This document shows positions 1-7,787 of a stretch of DNA of 14,351 bases, piece after piece. Under the pieces are notes generated by a model. The model was not told the DNA's origin. It saw nothing but the letters and a program-made list of their open reading frames with translations, and did no database searches. The stretch is from a bacterium. GTDB taxonomy: Bacteria; Thermosulfidibacterota; Thermosulfidibacteria; Thermosulfidibacterales; Thermosulfidibacteraceae. Where the stretch lies: NCBI GenBank assembly GCA_027037155.1, contig JALWBK010000257.1:5855-20205 (forward strand). Direction: 5' to 3'. The number at the start of each line of letters is the position of its first letter. Position 1 is the first letter of the stretch. Both the position numbers and the translations under genes were made by a program.

Positions 1-1287
1 TATTCGGCGGAGGAGTCCGTTCGTGAGTTTTTTGAAGGGCAGATGGATCGGGTTAAAAGCACCTCCGACGAATATCTCAGGGAGAGGGTTAAAGACCTTA
101 AGTACGTGAAACGTTTGTTGTTGAGCAAGCTTCACCAGCAGGAGGTAGATTGGGAATCGGTTGCCAAGCGAGGGGATATCTTGGTGTCCCATTTCTTGTC
201 TCCCGTTGATGTGGTCAAGGTTGCTGAAAAGGGCATAAAGGGGATCATAGTAGAGAAGGGGAGTCAGACATCCCATACCGGCATTGTGGCACGGTCTGTG
301 GGTATTCCCATGGTAAAGCTTCCTGATGCCACAGAGGTGCTGTCTGAAGGAGATTATGTGCTGGTGGACGGCCATGCTGGAAGGGTGGTTGTGGATCCTG
401 CTCCGGATGAGGAAGAGCCTCAAAAGGCTCCTGTAAGAGAGTGTGTGGCTGAAAAACTACCTGTTTCCATTTATGCCAACGTAGACTTTCCTGAAGAGGC
501 GAAGGTGGTTGATGAACTTGGAGCGGATGGCGTTGGAATATTCAGAACGGAGTACATATACCTTGTGGAGAAGAGCTGGCCTTCTGAGGATGTGCAAGTT
601 GAGTACATTAAAAGACTTTTGAGCTTTCTTGATAGTGACTTGCCCGTTACCATCAGGATAGCGGATCTTGGTGGTGATAAGATTCCACTTTATGCGGAAC
701 ACATGATGGATGAGTTGGACTATAGGGGGATACGTTTCTTTATGTTAAAGGAGTCCTTCTTTAGAACCCACATTAGGGCGATTCTCAAGGCCTTTAAAGG
801 AAGAGAATTGAGGCTTTTGGTTCCAATGGTGTCTGATGTCTATGAGATGAAGTGGACCAAAGAGATTGTTAGGGAAGAGATGAACGCTTTGAGATGCAGA
901 CCTGAAAAGGTGCTTTTCGGTGCCATGATAGAGACACCAGCAGGTGTAATAGGGATCAGAAGCATAAATGAGGAGGTGGACTTCGTAAGTATAGGAAGCA
1001 ACGACCTAACGGGATTTCTCTTTGGTATGGACAGGGAATGCAAAATCATGGACTACATGGAGCCACCCAACAACATGGCTATGGTGGAGTGCGTTAGAAG
1101 GGTGGTGAGGGTCTGTTCTTCCGAGAAGGTGACCCTGTGCGGGGAGGTTGCGAGGGATAGAAAATACCTGCCGTATCTGCTTAAGGCTGGCTTGAGAAAG
1201 CTAAGTGTTAATCCTGCCTTTATCCCTGAACTTAGGCAGTGGTTGGTGGATTACTTAGAAGGAAGCAAGAGAGAGCAGCCCTGTTAG
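1..1287 (+). CDS. ptsI: Phosphoenolpyruvate-protein phosphotransferase (PTS enzyme I), 5' end missing
   Basis: The reading frame is open from base 1, so the gene starts left of the window; 428 codons are visible. Enzyme I takes phosphate from PEP onto a histidine and passes it to HPr in the cytoplasm. The swivelling phosphohistidine domain shows KGSQTSHTGIVAR, with the phosphorylated His at visible codon 92 (bases 274-276). The PEP-binding barrel follows, with DGVGIFRTE, RIADLGGDK, IGSNDLTGFLFGMDR and the catalytic Cys in LCGEVARD at visible codon 380. E. coli enzyme I has this His at 189, so roughly 100 residues, including much of the HPr-binding domain, are probably off-window. An ATG at 43 is internal, not the start. 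A PtsP-type N-terminal GAF domain cannot be excluded. The stop overlaps the pnp stop on the other strand by 4 bases. Confidence 0.93.
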   Translation, partial: YSAEESVREFFEGQMDRVKSTSDEYLRERVKDLKYVKRLLLSKLHQQEVDWESVAKRGDILVSHFLSPVDVVKVAEKGIKGIIVEKGSQTSHTGIVARSVGIPMVKLPDATEVLSEGDYVLVDGHAGRVVVDPAPDEEEPQKAPVRECVAEKLPVSIYANVDFPEEAKVVDELGADGVGIFRTEYIYLVEKSWPSEDVQVEYIKRLLSFLDSDLPVTIRIADLGGDKIPLYAEHMMDELDYRGIRFFMLKESFFRTHIRAILKAFKGRELRLLVPMVSDVYEMKWTKEIVREEMNALRCRPEKVLFGAMIETPAGVIGIRSINEEVDFVSIGSNDLTGFLFGMDRECKIMDYMEPPNNMAMVECVRRVVRVCSSEKVTLCGEVARDRKYLPYLLKAGLRKLSVNPAFIPELRQWLVDYLEGSKREQPC

Positions 1288-1298
1288 GGCCTCTCTCT
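1268..1298. terminator. Hairpin over the convergent ptsI/pnp stop codons, candidate bidirectional terminator
   Basis: Arms AGAGAGAG (1268-1275) and CTCTCTCT (1291-1298) pair over 8 bases. A 2-base bulge (1276-1277) is followed by GCCCT (1278-1282) pairing with AGGGC (1286-1290) around a 3-base loop. Both overlapping stop codons (1284-1287) lie at the tip. There is no intergenic space, so any terminator for either gene must sit inside coding sequence. A clean U tract is missing to the right; the leftward transcript continues with a moderately U-rich TGCTTCCTTCT. Its role as a terminator or 3' stabilising stem-loop is inferred. Confidence 0.5.
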
Positions 1299-3479
1299 CC
1301 GGCTGTGTCCCCTATCGTGCCTGTTTCTGTTGTGGGCTGGTTTCCTTGGTTGTCTCTGTGGACGCTCGTTTCTGAGGGGCTCCTCCTCTTTGGGCCCTCC
1401 CTCAAGGCCTCTTCTCGTGAGGCGGAAGCGTCCAAGCTCGTCTATCTCCATAATCTTGGCCTCTACCTCATCGCCAATGTTGAACTCTTCTTTAAGGTCC
1501 CTGATTCTCCTATCTGAAATCTGCGAGATGTGAAGAAGACCTTCTCTTCCTGGTGCTACCTCAATAAAGAGACCGTAATCTTCTATGCGTTTGACTTTGC
1601 CCTTAACTAACTCTCCCACCTGGTAGTCGTGGGCTATCTTGGAGATGATATCCAAGGCTTCTTGGGCTGCTTCTGGGGTCTCAGCAGATACCGTTACCAA
1701 GCCATTTTCGTCTATAAAGATTCTGGCTCCGGTCTTGTCTATTATGGCTCTTATGGTCCTTCCACCTGGACCGATAACGTCCCTTATGAAGGACGGCTTT
1801 ATCTGCATACAGTATATCCTTGGTGCCTTGGGTGATATTTCGGGTCTTGGTGCAGGTAGAGCCTCTTTCATCTTTTGAAGTATGTACAATCTACCTTCTT
1901 TGGCCTGCTGTAGAGCTTCTGCCATAATGTCCCAGGTGATACCACTTATCTTGATGTCCATCTGCAAAGCGGTGATGCCCTCTTCGGTACCGGCCACCTT
2001 GAAGTCCATATCACCGAGATGATCCTCAAGGCCAAGTATGTCTGAGAGAATGGCGTATCTTCCCGTTTCCTGATCCATGATAAGGCCCATGGCAATCCCG
2101 GCCACAGGCTTCTTCATGGGCACACCGGCATCCATAAGCGCTAAAGAGCCTCCACACACTGTGGCCATGGAAGAGGAGCCATTGGATTCAAGGATATCAG
2201 AAACCACTCTAACTATGTAAGGAAACTCCTCGCTTTTGGCAGGCACCATAGGCTTTAACGCCCTTTCTGCCAGAGCACCATGGCCAATCTCCCTTCTTGA
2301 GGGGCCTCTAAGGGGCCTTACCTCTCCTACGGAGAAGGGTGGGAAGTTGTAGTGAACCATGAAGCTTTTAGATCCCTCGCCGAAGAGCTCGTCTAATATC
2401 TGCTCATCCTCCCCCGGCATACCAAGGGTTGCCGCAACCAAAGCCTGCGTTTCACCTCTGGTGAAGAGAGCAGATCCGTGGGCCTCGGGAAGGATACCCA
2501 CCTCGCAGGAAATGGGTCTTATATCTTTAGTGCCTCTGCCATCGGCTCTTATTCCTTCCTTTAAAATCATCCTCCTCATCTCTTCCTTTTCCACTTTGTC
2601 AAAGGCAGAGGCTACTAAGGGTTGCTCTTCTTCTGGGAACTGTTCCATTATGCTTTTCTTGAGCTCTTTTAGGGCCTTTTCTCTTGCCTTTTTCTCCTTG
2701 GTGCGTATGGCTGCAAGCAGAGCCTCAAGGTGCTTTTCTCTTATGAGGTTTTCATATTCCTCGGTGGATGGAGGTGGCTCAAATTGTATCTTTTCCTTGC
2801 CTATCTGCTGTACCAAGTTCTTCTGTATCTGGATGAGCTTTTTTATCTCTTGATGGGCCACTTTAAGTGCTTCTATGACCGTTTCTTCTGGCACCTCGTT
2901 GGCGCCTGCTTCCACCATTACTATGGCATCTTCCGTTCCGGCTACCACCATGTTTAGGCGAGAAACCTCCATCTCCTGCTGGGAAGGATTGATAATGAAC
3001 TCATCTTCAATCAGCCCTATTCTCACTGCACCTATGGGTCCTTCAAAGGGGATGTCGGATATAGAAAGGGCAGCGGATGCTCCCACAATCGCCAAAACGT
3101 CAGGCGGATGCTCTTCATCTGCCGAAATCACCAGGGCCATTACCTGAACCTCATGCCTAAAACCGTCAGGGAAGAGGGGTCTGATAGGCCTGTCTATGAG
3201 GCGGGAAACCAGAATCTCGTTATCCATAGGTTTGCCTTCGCGTTTTATGAAACCACCGGGAATCTTGCCTGCTGCATAGGCCCTTTCCCTGTACTCTACG
3301 GTGAGCGGGAAGAAGTCTAACCCCTCTGAAGGTTCCTCCGCACAACAGGCGGTGACCAGAACCATAGAGTTACCGGATCTTACTACCACAGAGCCATTGG
3401 CCTGCTTGGCCAGCTTTCCTGTTTCTATACTTACCTTTTTTCCTTTGCCAATTTCACACTCAACGGTAACTGCTCCCAT
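1284..3479 (-). CDS. pnp: Polyribonucleotide nucleotidyltransferase (PNPase)
   Basis: 731 residues, slightly longer than E. coli PNPase (711). The enzyme degrades RNA 3' to 5' by phosphorolysis as a ring-shaped trimer, often within the RNA degradosome. The order is the usual one: first RNase PH-like domain, helical linker, second RNase PH-like domain, KH domain (IGPGGRTIRAI) and S1 domain (VKRIEDYGLFIEVAPGREG). The active-site stretch EDHLGDMDFKVAG is intact, with Asp 486, 490 and 492 at the same numbers as in E. coli. GPSRREIGHGALAERAL is the phosphate-site motif. A 41-residue tail after the S1 domain holds ten arginines and is probably disordered and RNA-binding. The ATG is preceded by AGGAAG lying in the end of rpsO, whose stop is 3 bases away, so translation is likely coupled. 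Confidence 0.97.
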   Translation of the reverse strand: MGAVTVECEIGKGKKVSIETGKLAKQANGSVVVRSGNSMVLVTACCAEEPSEGLDFFPLTVEYRERAYAAGKIPGGFIKREGKPMDNEILVSRLIDRPIRPLFPDGFRHEVQVMALVISADEEHPPDVLAIVGASAALSISDIPFEGPIGAVRIGLIEDEFIINPSQQEMEVSRLNMVVAGTEDAIVMVEAGANEVPEETVIEALKVAHQEIKKLIQIQKNLVQQIGKEKIQFEPPPSTEEYENLIREKHLEALLAAIRTKEKKAREKALKELKKSIMEQFPEEEQPLVASAFDKVEKEEMRRMILKEGIRADGRGTKDIRPISCEVGILPEAHGSALFTRGETQALVAATLGMPGEDEQILDELFGEGSKSFMVHYNFPPFSVGEVRPLRGPSRREIGHGALAERALKPMVPAKSEEFPYIVRVVSDILESNGSSSMATVCGGSLALMDAGVPMKKPVAGIAMGLIMDQETGRYAILSDILGLEDHLGDMDFKVAGTEEGITALQMDIKISGITWDIMAEALQQAKEGRLYILQKMKEALPAPRPEISPKAPRIYCMQIKPSFIRDVIGPGGRTIRAIIDKTGARIFIDENGLVTVSAETPEAAQEALDIISKIAHDYQVGELVKGKVKRIEDYGLFIEVAPGREGLLHISQISDRRIRDLKEEFNIGDEVEAKIMEIDELGRFRLTRRGLEGGPKEEEPLRNERPQRQPRKPAHNRNRHDRGHSRRERP

Positions 3480-3482
3480 GGC

Positions 3483-3752
3483 TTACTTCCTGAGGCCAAG
3501 TTTTGAGATAACTTCTTTGTATCTCTCGGGGTTGGTCCTTGCCAGGTACTTCAGCAGTTTTCTTCTTCTTCCTACCAGCCTCAACAGTCCCCTTTTGGAG
3601 TTGGTGTCGTGCTTGTGCTTTTCAAAGTGCTGGGTCAGCCTGTTGATGCGCTCGGTCAAAAGGGCTATCTGTACCTCCACCGAGCCAGTATCGCTCTCGT
3701 GCTGCTGGAACTGCCTTATGAGCTCCTGTTTCCTCTCCTTGGTGATGCTCAC
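3483..3752 (-). CDS. rpsO: 30S ribosomal protein S15
   Basis: 89 residues from the GTG at 3750-3752, exactly the usual S15 length. S15 is a primary 16S rRNA-binding protein that organises the central domain of the small subunit. Recognisable stretches are the N-terminal [26 protein letters not shown], the His/Asp-rich turn [12 protein letters not shown] and the basic RRRKLLKYL. An in-frame TTG at 3783-3785 would add 11 residues, but it lacks a good ribosome-binding site, whereas GTG has GGAGG 8 bases upstream. It lies between truB and pnp as in many bacteria. S15 represses its own mRNA in E. coli; no such element could be identified here. Confidence 0.96.
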   Translation of the reverse strand: MSITKERKQELIRQFQQHESDTGSVEVQIALLTERINRLTQHFEKHKHDTNSKRGLLRLVGRRRKLLKYLARTNPERYKEVISKLGLRK

Positions 3753-3760
3753 GTTACCCA

Positions 3761-3765
3761 CCTCC
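3761..3765 (-). promoter_or_regulatory. Shine-Dalgarno site fixing the GTG start of rpsO
   Basis: On the minus strand GGAGG is followed by 8 bases and then GTG at 3752-3750. This decides for the 89-residue S15 over an upstream TTG start. Confidence 0.8.
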
Positions 3766-3789
3766 GTTTTTAATTTTACCGTCAACTAA

Positions 3790-3816
3790 ACTATACCTAA
3801 CGTCAAGAAGTGTAAA
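3790..3816 (-). promoter_or_regulatory. Possible rpsO-pnp promoter
   Basis: On the minus strand TTTACA (3816-3811) is followed by a 15-base spacer and TATAGT (3795-3790). It overlaps the last codons of truB and is about 40 bases upstream of the rpsO start, where many bacteria have a separate rpsO promoter. The spacer is short and the match is partial, so this is tentative. Read-through from truB is also expected. Confidence 0.27.
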
Positions 3817-4726
3817 GAACTTTGAAGGGATGACATAGCCATCTTCCCTCTGGTGTCCTCTTTATTACGCCCATGGCTATGAGTTCTCCATCTTCGTTCA
3901 AAATCTTTACGTAGTCTCCTTCATTAAGCTCCTCTTTGCCCAGTTCCTGTGGGGTAACGACCACAGAATTTCCCACAGTTATCCACCACTTGAGCCTTCC
4001 CATCACCTTGAGGCTGGGAAAATCTGGAAAACATTGGTGTAAAGGGATTATCAGCTTCTTCCTTTCTTCCAACTCCATACCTGATAGCTCGTCAAGGGTA
4101 ACGGCCTGCTCAAGGTTGAACCCTGCGGCAGACGTTCTCGCCAAGTCCCACAAAGTTCCCACCGTTCCCAACTCTTCACCGATATCCTTCGCTAACGTCC
4201 TTATGTACACTCCCTTTCCCACCCGAGCGTAGAACTTGATGTAGGGTGGCTCATAGCTTATGAGTTTGAGCTCGTCAATATGGACCTTCTTGGGTTCAAC
4301 CTCTACGTTTTTGCCCTCTCTTGCAAGCTGGTAGAGCCTTTTTCCCTTGTACCTTTTGGCGGAGTATAGGGGAGGTTTCTGCCAGATGTCTCCGGTAAAC
4401 TTTTTGAATACCTCCTCTATCTTTTCCGGAGTGATGTTTTGGGGCACCTCTTTCTCTTCTAAGATCTTGCCTTCTCTGTCGTAAGTGTCCGTGAGAACTC
4501 CGAGCTTTATCTTGCCTACGTACTCCTTAGGTAAGCTCATAAATATATCAGATAGCTTGGTAGCCCTTCCCACCGCTATGGGAAGCACTCCTGTGGCCAT
4601 GGGATCTAAGGTGCCTAAGTGTCCTGCCTTCTTAATCCTGAGAAGCCTTCTAATCTTTTCCACCACGCGGGTGGAGGTGATTCCTTGGTGCTTGTTTACC
4701 ACTATAACGCCAGCAGTCTCTTCCAT
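3803..4726 (-). CDS. truB: tRNA pseudouridine-55 synthase
   Basis: 307 residues from the ATG at 4724-4726, close to E. coli TruB (314). It isomerises U55 in the T loop of tRNA. The N-terminal motif GVIVVNKHQGITSTRVV is followed by GHLGTLDPMATGVLPIAVG, with the catalytic Asp at residue 41. Later stretches KPPLYSAKRYKGKRLYQLAREG and YIRTLAKDIGEELGT are typical of the family. The C-terminal part from about residue 235 (WWITVGNSVVV to GDYVKIL) is a PUA RNA-binding domain. The frame stays open upstream to 4831, but family alignment starts at MEETAGVIVVNK and AGGGAG lies 4 bases before this ATG. Its stop is about 50 bases before the rpsO start. It diverges from the PHP gene. Confidence 0.95.
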   Translation of the reverse strand: MEETAGVIVVNKHQGITSTRVVEKIRRLLRIKKAGHLGTLDPMATGVLPIAVGRATKLSDIFMSLPKEYVGKIKLGVLTDTYDREGKILEEKEVPQNITPEKIEEVFKKFTGDIWQKPPLYSAKRYKGKRLYQLAREGKNVEVEPKKVHIDELKLISYEPPYIKFYARVGKGVYIRTLAKDIGEELGTVGTLWDLARTSAAGFNLEQAVTLDELSGMELEERKKLIIPLHQCFPDFPSLKVMGRLKWWITVGNSVVVTPQELGKEELNEGDYVKILNEDGELIAMGVIKRTPEGRWLCHPFKVLYTS

Positions 4727-4753
4727 TGTACTCCCTTCTTGGATACCTGTGTG

Positions 4754-4782
4754 TTGTAAATAGAGCGTAATGTTGCTAAATC
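4754..4782 (+). promoter_or_regulatory. Possible promoter of the PHP-TPR-iorAB-two-component operon
   Basis: TTGTAA (4754-4759), a 17-base spacer and TAAATC (4777-4782) lie in the 84-base gap between the divergent truB and PHP starts. Spacing is ideal, but each hexamer only partly matches consensus. A palindrome (4773-4792) overlaps the -10 box, supporting a regulated promoter. Confidence 0.35.
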
Positions 4783-4798
4783 CCATTAGCAAATTTGC
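4773..4798. promoter_or_regulatory. Palindromic operator candidate between truB and the PHP gene
   Basis: TTGCTAA (4773-4779) and TTAGCAA (4786-4792) form a perfect 7-base inverted repeat with a 6-base spacer. It overlaps a second perfect palindrome, GCAAATTTGC (4789-4798). The site lies over the candidate -10 and start-site region of the rightward operon and could also affect truB. No known regulator motif is recognised. Confidence 0.4.
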
Positions 4799-4810
4799 AG
4801 GAGTGAGGCA

Positions 4811-5473
4811 ATGGTTGATCTGCATACGCATACAGTTTTTAGCGATGGTGTCCTTATCCCTACGGAGTTGGTTAGGAGGGCTTTAGTTAAGGGCATAAAA
4901 TTTATAGGTATCACTGACCATGGTGACTTTTCCAACATGGAGCAAATAATTCCTTCTGTATTGAAGGTAGCCGAAAGGTTGAACAAGCTGAACCTCGGCA
5001 TAAGGGTGATCCCGGGAATAGAGATAACACATGTTCCTCCTGAGGATATAGAGGACGCAGTGAAATTTGCCAGATCCTTGGGTGCCAAGTTAGTTGTGGT
5101 TCACGGTGAGACGGTTGTGGAGCCTGTGGCTCCTGGTACCAATAGAGCCGCCATTGAGGCTGGTGTTGATGTCTTGGCTCATCCGGGTCTTATATCTGAA
5201 GAGGAGGTAAAGCTTGCAGCTGAAAGAGGGGTGGCGTTGGAGGTTTCAGGAAGAAAGGGCCATTCCTTTACCAATGGACGTGTGGTGGCGCTGGCAAAAA
5301 AATTTGGAGCTACCTTGGTGTTTAACACCGATACCCATGCCCCCGGAGATTTAATGGATGAGAACATGGCTTTAAAGGTGCTCATGGGAGCGGGATTGGG
5401 TAAAGATGAGGCTATAGGCATCATAATGAATGGGTACAGACTTGCTGAAAAGATACTTGGGGAGGTGAAGTGA
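4811..5473 (+). CDS. PHP-domain metal-dependent phosphoesterase, histidinol-phosphatase-like family
   Basis: 220 residues with a full PHP-fold metal-ligand set: DLHTHTVFSDG (His5, His7, Asp12), TDHG (Asp36, His37), PGIEI (Glu71), VVHGE (His98), AHPG (His124) and NTDTHAPGD (Asp174, His176). Such proteins hydrolyse phosphate esters using two or three metal ions. The family is often labelled as having a histidinol phosphatase domain, but no histidine biosynthesis genes lie nearby, so the substrate is unknown. The ATG is preceded by AGGAG with 7 bases between. First gene of a six-gene run; its TGA shares one base with the next ATG. It is shorter than bona fide HisK histidinol phosphatases, which also argues against assigning hisK. 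Confidence 0.85.
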   Translation: MVDLHTHTVFSDGVLIPTELVRRALVKGIKFIGITDHGDFSNMEQIIPSVLKVAERLNKLNLGIRVIPGIEITHVPPEDIEDAVKFARSLGAKLVVVHGETVVEPVAPGTNRAAIEAGVDVLAHPGLISEEEVKLAAERGVALEVSGRKGHSFTNGRVVALAKKFGATLVFNTDTHAPGDLMDENMALKVLMGAGLGKDEAIGIIMNGYRLAEKILGEVK

Positions 5474-6060
5474 TGGCTGAAGAGAGGGACTGGGCTGACG
5501 TTATCTACGAAAATCGCAAGGCTATTGTAGCTGCCGTTATTGGGATTGTGGTGGCGGTGGTGCTATTTGGTCTTTTTAAACACATGAGAACCAAGAAGGC
5601 AGAAGAGGCTGCTTACTACTTCAGCAAGGGTTTGGAGGTTATGTTCTCTTCTGGAAAGGAGAAGGATCTTAAAAGTGCCCTTGAGTATTTCAGAAAGGCC
5701 GAGAAGGTTGGGGTGGGCAAAGAGGCCAAGTTGGCTAAGATAATGGAGGGAAGGATACTCATTGAGATGGGGAAGGAGGAGGAAGGCAGGGCTCTTATAA
5801 AGAAGGCCCTTTCTGGGATCAAAGGTTCTTACCTTGAGCCTGTCTTACTTTCGGACACCATGGATGAAGCGGTCTTTAAAGAGTATCTTTCCCGGGATAA
5901 CCCCTTTCTTGAGGATTATGTGAGGTTTCAGCTTGCTATGCTTTATCTGAATCAGGGGAAAAAAGAAGAGGCCAAGAAAGAGCTTTTGACCCTTAAAGGT
6001 AAGTTCCCCAGCTCTCCCTTTTCCCGTGATGCCGAGCGTATACTGGAGGTTCTGAGATGA
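5473..6060 (+). CDS. Membrane-anchored TPR-like (YfgM-type) protein
   Basis: 195 residues from the ATG at 5473, which overlaps the previous TGA (TGATG) and has GGAGG 7 bases upstream. A short charged N-terminus is followed by one membrane segment at about residues 17-35. The rest is a soluble helical domain with TPR-like pairs such as SALEYFRKAEKVG (about residues 60-72) and VRFQLAMLYLNQGKKEEAKKELL (about 155-177). This architecture resembles YfgM and related TPR proteins, with the helical domain outside the membrane and binding other proteins. The lone anchor and lack of a cleavable signal agree. Function in this operon is unknown; a scaffold or envelope chaperone role is inference. The last bases ATGA hold both the iorA start and this gene's stop. 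Confidence 0.75.
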   Translation: MAEERDWADVIYENRKAIVAAVIGIVVAVVLFGLFKHMRTKKAEEAAYYFSKGLEVMFSSGKEKDLKSALEYFRKAEKVGVGKEAKLAKIMEGRILIEMGKEEEGRALIKKALSGIKGSYLEPVLLSDTMDEAVFKEYLSRDNPFLEDYVRFQLAMLYLNQGKKEEAKKELLTLKGKFPSSPFSRDAERILEVLR

Positions 6061-7787
6061 AAAGGTTTCTCTCTGGTAACGAGGCTGTGGCAAGGGGAGC
6101 GTGGGAGGCGGGCTTAAAATACGCCTCATCCTATCCGGGAACGCCCTCCACTGAGATACTACAGAGCCTTGCCAGATTTCCGGAGGTACAGGCTGAGTGG
6201 GCGCCCAACGAGAAGGTGGCCCTCGAGTCCGCCATCGGGGCAAGTTTTGCAGGCCTTCGGGCCATGGCTTCTATGAAGCACGTTGGATTGAACGTTGCCG
6301 CTGATCCCTTCATGACCCTTGCTTACACTGGTGTTAATGCTGGTTTGGTGGTGGCAGTGGCCGATGATCCTGGTCTGTATAGTTCTCAGAACGAGCAGGA
6401 TACCCGCCGCTATGCCGTGGCTGCCCGGGTGCTTGCCCTTGAGCCGTCCGACTCTCAAGAGGCTTTGGCGTTTACTAAGGATGCCTTCTTCTTGTCAGAG
6501 AGGTTTGACATCCCGGTCCTGTTGCGGCTTGTGACGAGGATATCCCATTCCAAAGGCGTGGTTGAGATTGGAGATAGGGTGGAGCCGATGCAGAAAGAGG
6601 AGGTTAGGGACCCTGCCAAATGGGTTATGCTTCCTGCCTATGCTAAGATAAGGCATACAAACCTGCTTGAGCGATTTAAAAAGTTGAAGGATTTTGTTGA
6701 ATCAAAAGAGGCAGATGCCTTTTTGGTTGAGGATCTCCAAGATACTAAGGTGGGCTTTATCACCTCAGGAATATGCTATCAGTATGTGAAAGAGGCTTTT
6801 CCTGAGGCTTCCGTTTTTAAGCTGGGGATAATAAATCCGCTTCCCTTTGAAAGAATTAGACGCTTTGCCTCTAAGGTTGATGTACTTTACGTGGTTGAAG
6901 AGCTGGATCCTGTTCTGGAGGAGCAGCTTAAAGCGCAGGGCATAGATGTCATTGGTAAGGAGGTCTTTCCCGAATACGGGGAGTTTTCACCTGATGTAGT
7001 GAGGTCCTGCGTGGACAAAAGCTATAAGCCTAAGGCGGTGTATTTCACCGATATTCCCACTCGCCCGCCGACTTTGTGTCCGGGCTGTCCTCACAGGGGT
7101 GTTTTTGTGGCATTGAGAAAGCTTGGCGTTACTGTCTTTGGGGATATAGGGTGCTATACCCTTGGAGCCTTGCCTCCCCTTTCCAGTATCCACTCCTGTG
7201 TATGCATGGGTGCTGGTGTGTCCATGGTACATGGTGCCAACAAAGCTGGACACAAAAAGTCTGTGGCAATTATAGGGGACTCAACTTTCCTGCACAGCGG
7301 TGTGACCTCGTTGATGAACATAGTTTACAACAGATCTTCCTCCACAGTTATCATCATGGACAACGGAACCACTGCCATGACAGGTAAACAGCCGCATCCG
7401 GGAACGGGAGTGACTGCCAAGGGGGAGAAGACGGTTAAGCTGTCTATTGAAGAGGTTGTGAGAGGTGTAGGTGTTGAGAGGGTGAGGGTGGTGGATCCGT
7501 ACAATGTTAAAGAGACCTACGAGGTTATAAAGGAGGAGCTTGAGATAGATGAACCTTCCGTAGTTATCACCAGAAGGCCCTGTACTCTCATAGCAGAAAG
7601 GCTTGGGAAAACTTACACTGTTGATAAAGACAAGTGTATCGCCTGTGGTGCATGCCTGAAGGTTGGATGCATGGCCCTTTCTATGAACGGTAACGCGAGC
7701 ATTGATGAGCTGTTGTGTTTTGGCTGTGGCGTATGTGCCCATGTCTGTCCGGTGGATGCCATTGTGGAGGTGGTCAATGAAAATTGA
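6057..7787 (+). CDS. iorA: Indolepyruvate ferredoxin oxidoreductase, alpha subunit
   Basis: 576 residues. With IorB it oxidatively decarboxylates aryl pyruvates (indolepyruvate, phenylpyruvate) to aryl-acetyl-CoA, CO2 and reduced ferredoxin; the reverse reaction could serve aromatic amino acid synthesis. The N-terminal pyrimidine-binding domain shows SGNEAVARGAWEAG and SSYPGTPSTEI. The diphosphate-binding domain shows LCPGCPHRG and GDSTFLHSG (Asp408) through IIMDNGTTAMTG, the thiamine diphosphate motif. The C-terminus is a two-cluster ferredoxin domain: CIACGAC plus Cys538 (residues 527-538) and CFGCGVCAHVC (554-564), enough for two 4Fe-4S clusters. The extra spacing before Cys538 is, as I recall, usual for IorA. 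ATG overlaps the previous stop by 4 bases, with GGAGG upstream. The gene overlaps iorB by 11 bases. Confidence 0.95.
   Translation: MKRFLSGNEAVARGAWEAGLKYASSYPGTPSTEILQSLARFPEVQAEWAPNEKVALESAIGASFAGLRAMASMKHVGLNVAADPFMTLAYTGVNAGLVVAVADDPGLYSSQNEQDTRRYAVAARVLALEPSDSQEALAFTKDAFFLSERFDIPVLLRLVTRISHSKGVVEIGDRVEPMQKEEVRDPAKWVMLPAYAKIRHTNLLERFKKLKDFVESKEADAFLVEDLQDTKVGFITSGICYQYVKEAFPEASVFKLGIINPLPFERIRRFASKVDVLYVVEELDPVLEEQLKAQGIDVIGKEVFPEYGEFSPDVVRSCVDKSYKPKAVYFTDIPTRPPTLCPGCPHRGVFVALRKLGVTVFGDIGCYTLGALPPLSSIHSCVCMGAGVSMVHGANKAGHKKSVAIIGDSTFLHSGVTSLMNIVYNRSSSTVIIMDNGTTAMTGKQPHPGTGVTAKGEKTVKLSIEEVVRGVGVERVRVVDPYNVKETYEVIKEELEIDEPSVVITRRPCTLIAERLGKTYTVDKDKCIACGACLKVGCMALSMNGNASIDELLCFGCGVCAHVCPVDAIVEVVNEN

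Noticed and set aside
2359..2853. A 164-codon plus-strand frame inside pnp
   Set aside because: Antisense shadow of PNPase, Ser/Phe-rich with no recognisable domain.
4727..4831. Upstream extension of truB by 35 codons
   Set aside because: The extension does not resemble TruB, would overlap the PHP gene, and a family-consistent ATG with a Shine-Dalgarno site exists at 4726.
7702..7776. Upstream ATG for iorB
   Set aside because: It adds 25 residues unlike the family; the ATG at 7777 has a good ribosome-binding site and begins the conserved nucleotide fold.
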